From Eunapius fragilis (taxonomy: Eukaryota; Porifera; Demospongiae; Spongillida; Spongillidae): DNA of 64,000 nt. The notes below the pieces were generated by a model. It was given only the letters and a program-made list of their open reading frames with translations. It was not told the origin of the DNA and did no database searches. Below are positions 48,734 to 61,678 of this stretch, one piece after another (within the stretch, counting starts at the first letter, position 1; each line of letters opens with the position of its first letter). The stretch is taken from positions 2,912,149 through 2,976,148 of the forward strand of contig OY811975.1 of the NCBI GenBank assembly GCA_963681505.1. Direction: 5' to 3'. A program made the position numbers and the translations under genes.

Positions 48734-49245
48734 GTGGCCACGCCCAAAGAAGCCATACACCTCCAAAAAGTGTGTGCATAGCATCTTCTCTACACACACC
48801 CAGTTCCTTCCCCTCCCCCTCACATTAGCATCTTCCTCTTCATCATCATCAATATAATGTCTTCCTTGTCCTGCTGCACAACAAACAAATGAAGTTATCA
48901 AGTGCTCATGATGACAATCATGTAAGATCTGCACAGTCTACCAGAGTCACTAAAAATAAAACCAATGTACATGCAGTAGATACCTCTTCCCCTTTACGAA
49001 TCAAACAACATTTTGCAATGACCACTTCTGGTCCCCATCCAACTCATATTTACAACCAACTGTGGCAAAAGACTTCTTGGGCTAACAGGAATAGGCCCTT
49101 GACCTTAGCAGCTAGCAAAGGACACACACACACATGTATACACACCACATGTTCTCTTGCACCGCAACAACATTCTACCACTAGTGACGTCCCAAAACTC
49201 TTTCTGTAGCTACCTGTACCATGGTATTATAATATTCTTATGCAG

Positions 49246-49314
49246 AAAAACATCTATAGAGAGGAGCTGGAGTACATGCTTGTAACACATCTCCATAGTT
49301 ACATGAGAGCCAGG
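49246..49314 (+). CDS. Exon candidate, 23 codons, unrecognised
   Basis: TATGCAG acceptor, KNIYREELEYMLVTHLHSYM then RAR, and an AGG/GTAGGT donor; phase 0-0. Good splice borders and helix-like composition. It could follow the exon at 48586-48733 only through further exons, as the phases differ. Confidence 0.35.
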
Positions 49315-49554
49315 GTAGGTGAGTTTTGGGGTGTGATTACAAAGTCACCATGGTTACATGATAGAGGGTAGCACAACTTTCCTAATGCATGCAGATATTT
49401 TGATACCAATGGTATTACCACATGGAATACCATTGCTACAGAGTAGTACATGTGCTGCAAATGGAACTGTTGTGTAGTGATTCTAAGGTGATCACCATGG
49501 TTACCACCCTTCCTATGCATGCACTATCACCTCTGCATATTATTTTGTAAGGAT

Positions 49555-49880
49555 CAGGCTCAGCCATAGATACTACCGGCATTATTTCCACAGTATTCAT
49601 TTTTAGTTATAAGTGAGAGGGGATAGGGAGGGGAGAGGGGGATAGAGAGGGGAGTGAAGGAATGAGAATATCATGCCACACTTACAAAGTTCACAACAAC
49701 ATCCCACCACAATAGTCTACGGACCATGTCCTCAACACCACCCTGTAACCCCACCACACAAAACGTTTCTATAGTATGCACAAAAGAAAAACAATGATCT
49801 TGCTGCTGTAACTTATGTGTTGGTGTGAAGTGCCCTAGCTATGTGGTGTGTCCTTTGCAAGTCTGATGGTTGTATATTGT
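49555..49880. repeat. Segmental duplication, copy 1 (partner 54.03-54.38 kb)
   Basis: Shares about 320 bases with 54030-54380, including GGAATGAGAATATCATGCCA, CACAATAGTCTAC and AAAACAATGATCTTGC. The purine-rich part differs in length between copies. Confidence 0.85.
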
Positions 49881-52103
49881 GTATGTAGTGTGTGTGTGTG
49901 TATGGATGTGTGTGCATGTGCTGTGTGTGTGCATGCGTGTGTGCAGGGTGCCCTGAGTATTTTTACAGTGCATGCCCCTTGGGGTCACTGATGATGAGAT
50001 GGTGTTGTTGTGACCTTTGCAAGTCTGGCTGATGGAGAACTTGTGGTATGTGTGTGTGTGTGTGTGTGGAAGGGAGTGGCATGTATCTATGTGTGATCCA
50101 GTGGAAGGTTATGGTGCTGCTACAATGTACTAATGGAAATTATACTTAACAAGTAAAGAAAAACATTCTCTTACGAGAAAGTTAGTGGGATATAGGACAC
50201 CTCCCCCACCTCCCTTCCCCCACCCCTCCCTGCCCCTGCCAAGTTATAAATCCCCATAATAAATCCCCATAATTGCATGTGAGCCAGGGTATGTGATGTT
50301 AGGGTAGTGTGTGTAAGGTTGTTTGTCTTGTGGTTGGTGTGTGTGGTATGGAGGTCAGCCTACCTCTTAGAGGTTGGGTTACCTTAGGAGTACACATCTA
50401 AAGGATAGTCCAACTACAGCCCCAGTCCATCAGAACACATACATGTACATGTATGATCCCACAACCACATGAGGGGTAGGGGGAGATGGAGGGACATATG
50501 ACCAACTAAGCTCCAAGGCACTTGTATTGGGATCTAATCTCCATATGATCAGCACCAGCCCATCACTCCAGCAATGAGTGATTCCTATACCCTCTACTGA
50601 GGTCACCATTAGTATGTAGGATTCAGAGATGGTATTGCAGTGTACATGGACCTGATACAACAATATTCAATGGCAGACCTTATAGCAATACGTATTCAAC
50701 AGGCATACATGTACTAAGATATGGAGCATGCAACCACAAGCATACTGAGAACATTGGAACACAAAGAATGGCACTGAAGCCAAGGACAATCTAAGGTGAG
50801 GGTGGGATGGTGGGAGGGGGTGTGCAGGAGGATGTGTGCTCTACCTGGTGGTTTAGGCAATATGGCCAACAAGTGAAGTTTGAGTAGCCATGAGGAATAA
50901 TAATAATCATATCCCTCTGGTATGGACCACACATACCAACTAACTGATTACTTCCTATCTTGAGGTACTCCTTTACACACCCTCCATCTCTTCCTCCCCT
51001 TGACAGACTGTTGGTGTGTCAGCAAAATATAGACATTAAGAAAGGAGCACATTGTGTGTATGCATGTGCGAGTGATGTGTGTAAGTGTACTTGGCAGGGG
51101 CAGAATAAAAGAAAAGAAAGGATGGCTAAATGGAGAGGGGTGGTCTGGGGGCTCTACGGCTGTACCCTCAGAAGATTGCTGCTTTCAGTATAGTGTTACC
51201 AAGCAGCAGTTGTTCATTTCACAGATAGTGTGATATTTAGAATGCAGCACATGTGCTCATGCACCCCACCTCCTAAGCAAAGGGGGGGGGGGGGGGGGGG
51301 GGGGACTATTGCCCCCCATTCCCACTGACCACGCCCCTCTAAGGGATATGATACATCACCATGAGGATTCTTGATAGGGTGGTGATGGTGGTGGCCTGGG
51401 CCTGGGAGTGGCAGTGATATGTGCTAGCTGAGGGATCAACACTGCAGGAGTGGCAAAGATGATAATTGAGTGTATTTGTTGGTGTGTGTTACATGTAAAT
51501 GCTCATGCTATGTGGGGTATGATTTGCTTTATCAATACCTATAAACACTAACAGTGATGGCATAGTCACAAATTGCATAACAGATACTGCATAGCGAAAA
51601 TCTTTCAGGAGAGCTAATTCCGTGGTTTAGGACTGACCATGAAAGTTTTGTGTTTCATTTATGTAACAAATACTTTGAAGTGATCCCCCTCCACAATCCC
51701 TCATGTGGATTGCTACTTAGAAATCTGATAATACAAAGGGGGAAATCCCATGGTGTATGAAACCAATGTGCACACTATTACCAATGTGCTTGTAACATTG
51801 TCACCAAACACAACAAAATATCATCAGTCCTAGGGACCTATTAGAACCTTTGGCACTATAGAATTTACTTGGATCACAACATATGCATTTATAGGAATCT
51901 GTTGTGGTCATGTATAACCACACCCCTAAAATCTCCTACACTGGATCTCATGAAACCATAGGGACTCTGGAACTCAGGAAACACATGTGTTACAAGCATA
52001 TAATCCATCTTCTAACCAGAGATAGACTAGTAGTACGAAGGCTACCAGGAGTTGAGGGTAATGTTTTAATACCTGTGAGGCATCAGGTGACAGAAGGACT
52101 GAG
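49881..52103. other. No gene recognised
   Basis: Contains GT-rich stretches (49890-49945, 50045-50070), a G run at 51283-51304, and three TTTGCAAGTCTG-like motifs shared with 54.36 kb. No exon with supported borders. Confidence 0.35.
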
Positions 52104-53540
<1,437 letters not shown>

Positions 53541-53544
53541 CACA

Positions 53545-53912
53545 CCACACAAGCATAGCTCCCATGTGGACAGGGGAAGCATAGCTCCCATGTGGACAGG
53601 GGAAGCATAGCTCCCATGTGAACAGGGGAAGCATAGCTCCCATGTGGACAGGGGAAGCACAGCTCCCATGAGGACAGGGGAAGCATAGCTCCCATGTGAA
53701 CAGGGGAAGCATAGCTCCCATGTGGACAGGGGAAGCATAGCTCCCATGTGGACATGGGAAGCACAGCTCCCATGAGGACAGGGGAAGCATAGCTCCCATG
53801 TGGACAGGGGAAGCATAGCTCCCATGTGAACAGGGGAAGCACAGCTCCCATGAGGACAGGGGAAGCACAGCTCCCATGAGGACAGGGGAAGCATAGCTCC
53901 CATGAGGACAGG
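53545..53912. repeat. 26-bp minisatellite
   Basis: About 14 near-identical copies of AGCATAGCTCCCATGTGGAC then AGGGGA. Variation is limited to a few sites (TGAGG/TGTGG/TGTGA, ATAG/ACAG), so it is young. Three open frames on the minus strand are artefacts. Confidence 0.95.
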
Positions 53913-54029
53913 GGGTGTGGGGGGTACATCTACCTCACTATTGTAATAGCTTTCTGGTACATTATAAAACAGGTTTGGCATATGAGAGCTGCATGTTACA
54001 CCCCCCCCCCCCACCTACACACATGCTGG

Positions 54030-54380
54030 GATTATTATTTACAACAGTATTCATTTTTAATTATGAGAGAGGGGGGAGGTAAGGAGAGAGGAGGGGGGGG
54101 GGGGGGGATTCGGAGGGGAGATAGAGAGGGAGTGAAGGAATGAGAATATCATGCCACACTTACTAAGTTCACAACAACATTCCACCACAATAGTCTACAG
54201 ACCATATGTCCTCAACACCACCCTGTAACCCCACTACACAAAACGTTTCTATAGTATGCACAAAAGAAAAACAATGATCTTGCAGATGGAACCTATGTGT
54301 GGTGTGTGTAGTGCCCTAGCTATGTGGCGTGTGGAGTGTGTAGTGCCATTGTGTGGTGTTCCTTTGCAAGTCTGACAATT
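54030..54380. repeat. Segmental duplication, copy 2
   Basis: Partner of 49555-49880. Here the order of duplicated blocks relative to gene C is reversed: the copy of the gene C tail follows at 54.5 kb. Confidence 0.85.
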
Positions 54381-54519
54381 TTATAAATATATTGTGTGGG
54401 TGGTGTGGTGTGTATGGATGTGTGTACATGTGCTGTGTGTGTGTTGTATTCTGTCATAATATAGTAACCACATATGTTTGAATGCTGCCTAAGGTTGGCA
54501 TCCCTCATAAGTGTGTCAA

Positions 54520-54810
54520 ATTATACATGTCTCCCTCTCCCTGACCTCCTCCCCTCTTGTTCTGGTCTCTGTTGGATACAAATATTCCATACTACAACCA
54601 CTAATGTCAAACATCCCTGAACAGATAGTGATGCTCAGTGCAGCCAGTTCAATACGTACATGATGCCATTCCATATACCTTATACTTTTAAGGATTACGC
54701 ATATACCCTGGCACTAATCAAATGTTTCTGCTTTCCTTACAGGCAAACATGGAGGGGCAGGAGAGCTCTGTTGTCTTAAATGTAACAGGACACTTGAGTG
54801 AAAACATTGG
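54520..54810 (+). pseudogene. Decayed copy of the receptor C tail exons
   Basis: Corresponds to 47850-48160. The region matching exon 47975-48053 (ACATCCCTGAACAGAT, GATGCTCAGTGCAGCCAG) has stops in the homologous frame, and the last exon (CATGGAGGGGCAGGAGAGCT) no longer reads as the acidic C-terminus. Splice-like AG before GCAAACATGG is kept. Confidence 0.55.
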
Positions 54811-55429
54811 ACCAATGTACATCTGCTATCACGTAATATTTGCTTTATAATAAAAAGGATCCAGAATATGCTCATCACATTCAACAATGTAAACATAAAA
54901 TGTACATGACTTTCATGGATAAACTGGATTGCAATTGCCCTCCCCCTTCCCTTTCTATAACCAGAGCACCTATAGTAGTGTGCTACAGTTTTGCATGCAC
55001 CCACCACCACCACCCTTAAATCCTGAATCTCTTGATCTGGGGTTTGAGGGTGCATGTGTGGTCCACTAAGGGAAGATCATGGTACTGTCTTAGTGAAAGT
55101 CATTGTGTGACACTTTACAAGTTAGTTGATTGTATGTTTGCCTTCTAAAAATATGGAGGTGAGCTAACCATTTGAAGTGATGGACAGTTGGAGTTTACCT
55201 AACAAACACACAATATTTTAACCAACCCAATGAGCAAGCAGCTGTGTACACACATCCTTCAATACATTTATACTGACTTGCTCAGAGCTCCAGTGAAGGT
55301 GTGTACTGGTGTGTGTGTGCACATGTCCCTCCCACTCCTCCTGAACAGAGACAGCCCACTATATACACTCCAAATACATCCATACACACATACATGCACA
55401 CACCAGACATGTACACACACATTACATAC

Positions 55430-55470
55430 ACACACACACACATACACACATATACACACACACACACAAA
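55430..55470. repeat. (CA)n-rich stretch
   Basis: Interrupted CA/TA steps within a longer CA-rich region (55370-55495). Confidence 0.85.
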
Positions 55471-55499
55471 AGCACAAATATGCACACAAACACACACCT

Positions 55500-55670
55500 C
55501 ATCACATGTCCATATACCTCACCTGCAAATACATGAACAGCTGGAGAGACCAAAAGACCACACCAGCTATATGTTGACATGTACATAGCGATCTGCACGG
55601 AAGGCTGGTCCTGTCATGTGAATACCTTCATAAGGGCTCATCTGAGTGAAATGACATTAGCACAAGAAAA
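55500..55670 (-). repeat. Dispersed segment, inverted partner of 17.4 kb
   Basis: On the minus strand MSPYEGIHMTGPAFRADRYV is readable after a TCACTCAG acceptor, then a stop and LVWSFGL in another frame. The bases match 17375-17545. Kinase C-lobe ancestry is possible but unproven. Confidence 0.5.
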
Positions 55671-55813
55671 CTTCCCATCATCCTTCTGAAATGTACCCAA
55701 CTTACATAGACATGCCCACACAATCAGTATAACTACACTCACACCACACGCCACCATACACCCTTCATCTCCAGTGCCTTTACAATGGGCAGGGTAAGGA
55801 ATCACCTGTTCAC

Positions 55814-55815
55814 AT

Positions 55816-55858
<43 letters not shown>
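55814..55858. repeat. (CA)n microsatellite
   Basis: About 21 CA steps. Confidence 0.95.
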
Positions 55859-55859
<1 letters not shown>

Positions 55860-55860
<1 letters not shown>

Positions 55861-56850
55861 GGCATGTTGGTAGCAGGCTTATTGCTTAACTCGACAGGTT
55901 TTTCTATTCCTTTTTCAGACTGTCCATTACTCTCAACTAGTCTGGTACATATACTTTCTGCAATTTAGAAGGAAAGAGTACATTCTGTGCCAAGACTTGC
56001 AAAACACTAACACACACACACACACTCATACACACACATACACACACACTCGCAAACACACACACAAATGGTGACATTAGATGATAACTTACCCCGAGCT
56101 GACTATTGACCTGTGTGATAGTTCCTGCATTCCATTCTCAATATGAACTCTGGTCCAGTTTTAGCAACTGCTGCTTGTCACGTTTCAGTGTATGATGTCG
56201 AATCATGCCTTCTGGCCTTTGCAATGTGTCTGCCACCTGTCAGAGACTTATGAACTTTGTTGATAGTGGCATGCAAGTCATTTGAAGAACATTCAAACAA
56301 CTTGGTACTAAGTTGACAATGAAACCTTCAGAAATGTGTTCCTTTCTGAAATAGGAAGTCTGCATGCAACATTGGCCACATTGTGTCCAATAACAGTAAT
56401 TATTGCTATCCGCCCCTATTACAGACAGGGTCGGTTCTGGGGTAGTAAACAGGATATTATCGAATACGTCAACGTAAATTCTTGTTTTTATCCGACAATA
56501 TCCTGTTTACTCCAGATCCACGCCTGTCGCATCTATATCTGCATATGACCAAACGCATGTAACTGTGTCGATCAGCAGCATACTAACGCCATTTGAAAGC
56601 TAAGCGAAAAAAAGTTGAGAAAGAAAAGAAGAACGTCACGGTGAAAAATAGTTAACTGGGACGGGGCCGCTGAGGTATGTACAGTTTGTAGCTGTGCATT
56701 TTTTTTAACGACCTGTCTAATTAACAGCAACTGAAACAACGTACTGATTCAGCGGGGTGATTTTAGCCACATGCAAGTCCTAAAGGTACTAATCTTACAC
56801 AGTCTCCAACAGATCACGCTGTCCATTTTTGCTCATCGAGTGATCCAGAT
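55860..56850. other. No gene recognised; short inverted repeat at 56436-56518
   Basis: GTAAACAGGATATT (56448-56461) and AATATCCTGTTTAC face each other across about 35 bases. CA-rich steps at 56008-56066. No exon supported. Confidence 0.4.
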
Positions 56851-56851
56851 C

Positions 56852-57055
56852 AGAGGCGGATCCGGGGGGGGGGTGGGGCAGGGGGGGGGGGGTTTGGGGG
56901 TTGCAAACCCCCACCCCCCCCCCCCCTCTTCCTTTTTATATAATGTGTACCGCCCCCTCTTCTGCTAAACAGCCCCTTCCCGCTTTTCGTATCGGGCCAT
57001 AAGTGGACAGCAACCCCCCTCCCCCCATTTCGTATCGGGCCTGAAGCGGACAGCG

Positions 57056-57087
<32 letters not shown>

Positions 57088-57137
57088 CATTTCATATCAA
57101 CACCCCCTTTTGAAAAATCCTGTATCCGCCCCTGCAG
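56852..57137. mobile_element. C-rich MITE-like element
   Basis: Left CAGAGGCGGATCCGG and right CCTGTATCCGCCCCTG form an imperfect terminal inverted repeat, as in many hAT-type MITEs from memory. The inside has long G and C runs and two ATCGGGCC..AAG.GGACAGC blocks shared with 20.7 and 63.7 kb. No clear 8-base duplication seen. Confidence 0.6.
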
Positions 57138-57161
57138 ATTCAGTTTGGGGATTTCCCCCCC

Positions 57162-59265
57162 AGTCTCGTCCCCAGACCCTTGTAACGTAGCTATTTTTCG
57201 CTGTGAACTGTACATGGGTCTAGGAAATAAGTCAAGAAACAGAGATTATATATATATATATATTATCTCTGCAAGAACGACCCATATGGAACGACACATT
57301 TGTTCCGACCCTCCACCGATGTTTATATCTAAAAATCTAATTCGCGCACAATTCGTATAGCGCGATCACTTTCGCGTGCAGATTAGGAGGAAGAGAATGA
57401 GCTGCATATGTGTTCTATGAACAATCAGAACTGTGAATGCCAGAAACACACCTGGCATTCTCTGTTGCTGTTATTCTTCAACAGATTTTAGACAGGGTTA
57501 ATTTATCTGTATAGCAACCTCTTTTGTGCAATGACTTTTAAAAACCCGTAACAGTATCGACTCACGTATCAGGAAAATGGCACCTCACGTATCAGGAAAA
57601 GCAAAAGAAACTGTTTGTGTTCTTAGCTTACTCTTATCAAACATTATGATGCCCCACATAAAGCAGTGCTGATGGATAGGCAGACTAAGGCTTCTGTTGC
57701 TTCCAGATGAAGATTTTTCTGATACGTGACGTGCGATTTAGCTGGCACATAGCGCTAGCAGGTTAACACCTTAGGTGCTTAAAAGGGTTCAAAGACTGCA
57801 GCTGCATCTACTAAATCTATAGATAGATATCAGTACCGATTTTCAGTGCACGAACATCACAACATATGCTCTGCTGATTTGCCGTCTGTATCCAGTTGGC
57901 AAAACCATATTTGAACCACATGGCATTGTACACATTAGATACTGTTGGCAGCTGACAACCTGACGAAAACATATTTTTCTGGCATGAAGGTCTTTATTAC
58001 CTCCATGTATTGTGAACCCTCGCGTAGGTCGCACACAAAACAGTGTTCGCACATTTCTTTAATACAGCTAGCTAATCAGCAACAAAAAAAAATGTACATG
58101 TATTATAATGTTGGTTACGTCGACCTCCCAATTTTTTTGGAGGTCGGAACAGAGATAATATATTGAGGGATTGGAAACGCGTCACGTGCGTAATAGCAGT
58201 GCATATAATTCATCCGACACCGTGTGATTCGCACCTTTTAGGCGGGCGTAAGATAGTGGGCGAAGTAGAAAAAGAAGACTGCCTGGCCACCAGAACGCGA
58301 TTTGTCATAAGAATCGAATTCGCTCAGGCATGCTCCATCTGTGTTGTCATTTTTGGCGTCTAATTATGTTCCGTCGCATTGTTATAAATGTATTTCCTAC
58401 AAAATGTGTTACGGGGGTGGGACAGTTTTTTGTCCGACAGTATCTGCTCATTCACAGCAGGTGTTTTAACGAAACTCGAAATATGTAATGCAATAAGTGT
58501 GAAGAGTGGCGTGGAGGTATTCTTTTGTACATCGGCCTTACCAAACATCTACGACGTGATTTTGGGTATACTTTCTTTGTCCCACAGTTTCGTCTATTCA
58601 GTGCGTGCTGCGTAATGCAGACCTGGCTTTCCTCATCACTAGATGGTTAATAAGTGGCGTGACCGTATTTAAATGAGCTGCAATCGCGTATGTGAGTGTG
58701 TGCACGTTTTCAAAGGTGATGGGAAAAGATATATTTCGATTAGGACGAGAACGAGAAGCGTCTCCGCAGCTACGCTCGTACACAGCTTGTTTCAATTCCA
58801 CGCCAGCTAGTCGCTGAACATGTGCTTCCGGGGCTTAGTGTCACTACTTCTCTAGATCGAGAACCTGCGGCGTTCACAGCAAAAAAACGCGTCGAATCAA
58901 TTCTTGATTTTCAATTGATTTGCCACTTACATTCTGGTACAAAATGTTTACATACCTGGTACAAACTGTTAACAATATGTACCAGAATGTAAGTGGCAAA
59001 TCAATCGAAAATCAAGAATTGATTCGACGCGTTTTTTTGCTGTGGTTTGATACTCACAGAAATAATGTATTGGTTATACGCGTACTGGTCGGTCCACTTC
59101 TAAGGATTCATGTGCGGATGGCAGGCGTTACCTAGCGATAATTGGCTCGTTTCCAATCCCTCTATATATTTTCTCTGCTCGGCTGGGAACAAGTGCGTCG
59201 TTCTTATTTCCCCGACCCACATGCTAGCAATAATCATTATGTCATGTGGGCCTGGGGACGAGACT
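57162..59265. mobile_element. Composite inverted-repeat element, about 2.1 kb
   Basis: The ends AGTCTCGTCCCCAG and CTGGGGACGAGACT pair. Further in, GGAAATAAG (57223-57231) pairs with the right arm. Next, 58148-58182 (GAGGGATTGGAAACG) pairs with 59149-59187. The left arm thus appears split, as if about 0.9 kb were inserted between 57250 and 58148. No transposase frame seen. Confidence 0.6.
58876..59045. mobile_element. Foldback element nested in the composite element
   Basis: Arms of about 66 bases, starting CACAGCAAAAAAACGCGTCG and ending in the complement, around a loop of about 36 bases. GTT stands on both sides. Near-perfect pairing implies a recent origin. Confidence 0.85.
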
Positions 59266-59612
59266 CCTCCCCTTCAGGACGGCGATTAATTACGCCCACG
59301 TAACACGTTACGTCATATAATTCGTGAATGAATTTACCGCGACCGTTTTTATCCGGCACACATGGAACAGGGACGGATGTACCATGGCCATATGACCGTG
59401 ACCCCCCCTTCTAATCACGTAGCCAATTAATTTATTACGCGTGCATGTTGTTTTATTAACTCGGCAATTGATTTTCCAGTTCCATATATTGCCTGTCAGT
59501 TTCGCATTGTGGCCAATTGTTCACGTCTTAATACATTTGTCGGAGCCTACCGGAATAGGCTCCATCCAACAGTATCAGTATCATGAAGAGAAACGTCACT
59601 CGCGTCGTGGCC

Positions 59613-59812
59613 NNNNNNNNNNNNNNNNNNNNNNNNNNNNNNNNNNNNNNNNNNNNNNNNNNNNNNNNNNNNNNNNNNNNNNNNNNNNNNNNNNNNNNNN
59701 NNNNNNNNNNNNNNNNNNNNNNNNNNNNNNNNNNNNNNNNNNNNNNNNNNNNNNNNNNNNNNNNNNNNNNNNNNNNNNNNNNNNNNNNNNNNNNNNNNNN
59801 NNNNNNNNNNNN
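59613..59812. other. Assembly gap, 200 N
   Basis: Exactly 200 N. The size is conventional, so the true distance and order across it are unknown. Open frames drawn across it are meaningless. Confidence 0.99.
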
Positions 59813-59870
59813 GGAACACTTTTAAGCAATGAAAATTGCACTAATAGCTTTAGAATTTGCTGGAGGACTC
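59813..59870. repeat. Dispersed repeat, partner at 63150-63207
   Basis: GGAACACTTTTAAGCAATGA begins exactly at the gap edge and matches GGAACACTTTTAAGAAATGA at 63156, followed by related bases. A repeat at the break probably caused the assembly gap. Confidence 0.7.
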
Positions 59871-60341
59871 GCCTTAGTCGATGTTAGGCTTTGATACACA
59901 AAAGCCTAAAAGCCTATATACGGTCTTATTATTATTATATTATTATCGGTTATTCCATGTATTCGTGTGAACCCCTGGCTATATTTCGATTTTCTGCATG
60001 GCGATTCTTTTTCCTGTACGACAGACACAGTGCAGAAATCTCCTCGTGTTGTCAGGCCTAACTCTGGCATCAAGTTGTTTACAAATTAAAACAATGGAGC
60101 ACCTTCTCAACATTTTTAACCATTCATGAATAGTTAGTACCAAATAGGTTGGCAGATTGACTCGATCTACCAATCGGTACTTTTAAAGTATGTGGAAATT
60201 TTTGACATCCAAAATGCCCTAGTTCTGGACGGCAGAACGTTAAATTCATAAACATTTCCATTTTGTGTGAGGAATACCGTGTCTTTTGGTATATTATGCT
60301 CATTTCACACACTCAGCTCCTCCCAGACAAAACAAGTGAAG

Positions 60342-60960
60342 TTTTAGGCCTGTCATGGAGGAAACTGTCCGCGAAGTAAAGTGTCCGCCCGGACCATTCA
60401 TTCCGGAGTAAGTTGTCCTAGGACACTTTACTCCGGAGCAACCTGTCCCTCTAGGACAAGTTACTTCGGAGTAAGCTGTTCCAATCTGGAGTAAACTGTC
60501 CCTACCCAAAATTCTCTTCCCGCGGACAATTTACTCCGGAGCATGATGTCTTAGGACAACCTACTCCGGAATAACATGTCCTAGGACAATTTACTCCTTA
60601 GTAATATGTCCTAGGACAGTTTGCTTTTCGCGGGATTGATGCATGTGCCCTGAGTTCAACAGACATCAGCAAACTCTCGTTCCTCGTTTTCATCTGTCCT
60701 CGCATGAGTTTCATCCATTTACATAGCTATAATGTAGTAGAAGTCACATACAACCTCTGAAAGCCAGCTGGTAGCTATGCTCCTTATCGGTAGTGATTAG
60801 CAACTTAAACCCTGTGGCTATGCACTAGTTTGAATTTCAATTTACACAATATATATGACGGACCACTTACTCCGTCGGGGGACATTTTACTCCGGAGTAA
60901 AATGTCTGGTAGGATAATTTACTCCGACGGACACTTTCCTCCGTGACAGGCCATCTAAAA
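60342..60960. mobile_element. MITE built of CTCCGGAG and CCTAGG palindromes
   Basis: Ends TTTTAG and GCCTGTCATGGAGGAAA against CTAAAA and TTTCCTCCGTGACAGGC are inverted. Inside, TTTACTCCGGAGTAA-like and GTCCTAGGAC-like palindromes alternate about ten times in 60400-60615 and again at 60860-60945. No coding capacity. Confidence 0.7.
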
Positions 60961-61201
60961 TGTTCTACTGAAGGGTATACAGAATGGCAGCCATGTATTG
61001 TCTATGCTAAAGCATGCAGTTATTTATTTGAGCAGTATGCAACTGTAATAATCAGACAACTGTGTAAATAATCACATAACATTGTAATGTAGAAGAGAAT
61101 ACACGAATGGATAATTACATGTATTATTACTAATGTTATTATTTTGGAGGAGAAAGAACATGCATGAATTATTGAAAAATCATGCTACAGTTCAATAAAA
61201 T

Positions 61202-61435
61202 TTAAGATGGGAGCCACCTGGAACGGATTGCTGTCGCATTTGCCCTCATCAGATGCAAGTTGAGCCTGCTATACAGTTCAGACAACACAACTGACTTTGG
61301 TTTGTCCGATATGATGGCAAGACGGGAGGCAAGCATCTTAAACGAGCCCATGGCCCTGTTAATGTTTTCCTGATGGAAATTGCCTAATGCACATGTGTAT
61401 GTTAGAAACGTATCTGTGGAGATTGAATCATTCAT
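61202..61435 (-). CDS. Open frame with ordinary composition, unrecognised
   Basis: Minus strand, 77 codons to TAA: ends KMLASRLAIISDKPKSVVLS, ELYSRLNLHLMRANATAIRS and RWLPS. Composition is protein-like and not repeat-driven, and an AACAG acceptor-like site lies inside near 61357, so the real exon may be shorter. No family recognised. It converges on the plus-strand gene at 61.7 kb. Confidence 0.3.
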   Translation of the reverse strand: MNDSISTDTFLTYTCALGNFHQENINRAMGSFKMLASRLAIISDKPKSVVLSELYSRLNLHLMRANATAIRSRWLPS

Positions 61436-61678
61436 TGCAACTTGATCAATGAAACCATTTTAGCGACCATTCCTGTCCAATAAGTTTGATACATACCATC
61501 ATGGTATGGACCCTGAAGTAAGTGCATGGTGACATTTTTTTTAATGCCTTAAAACCTCTCTAATAATACCAACATGTTATGGAGATTGTAAGCGAATGCA
61601 CATTGTACCACACATTATGTAACACTATTATACACACACAGTTATATGCACTTTGTTGTAATGCATCCTGACATATAG

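Noticed and set aside
48596-48934. Minus-strand frame with YIDDDEEEDAN
   Set aside because: Opposite strand of a better-bordered plus-strand exon candidate; only a short acidic stretch supports it.
59441-59887. Open frames across the N run
   Set aside because: The N run is a gap of unknown true length.
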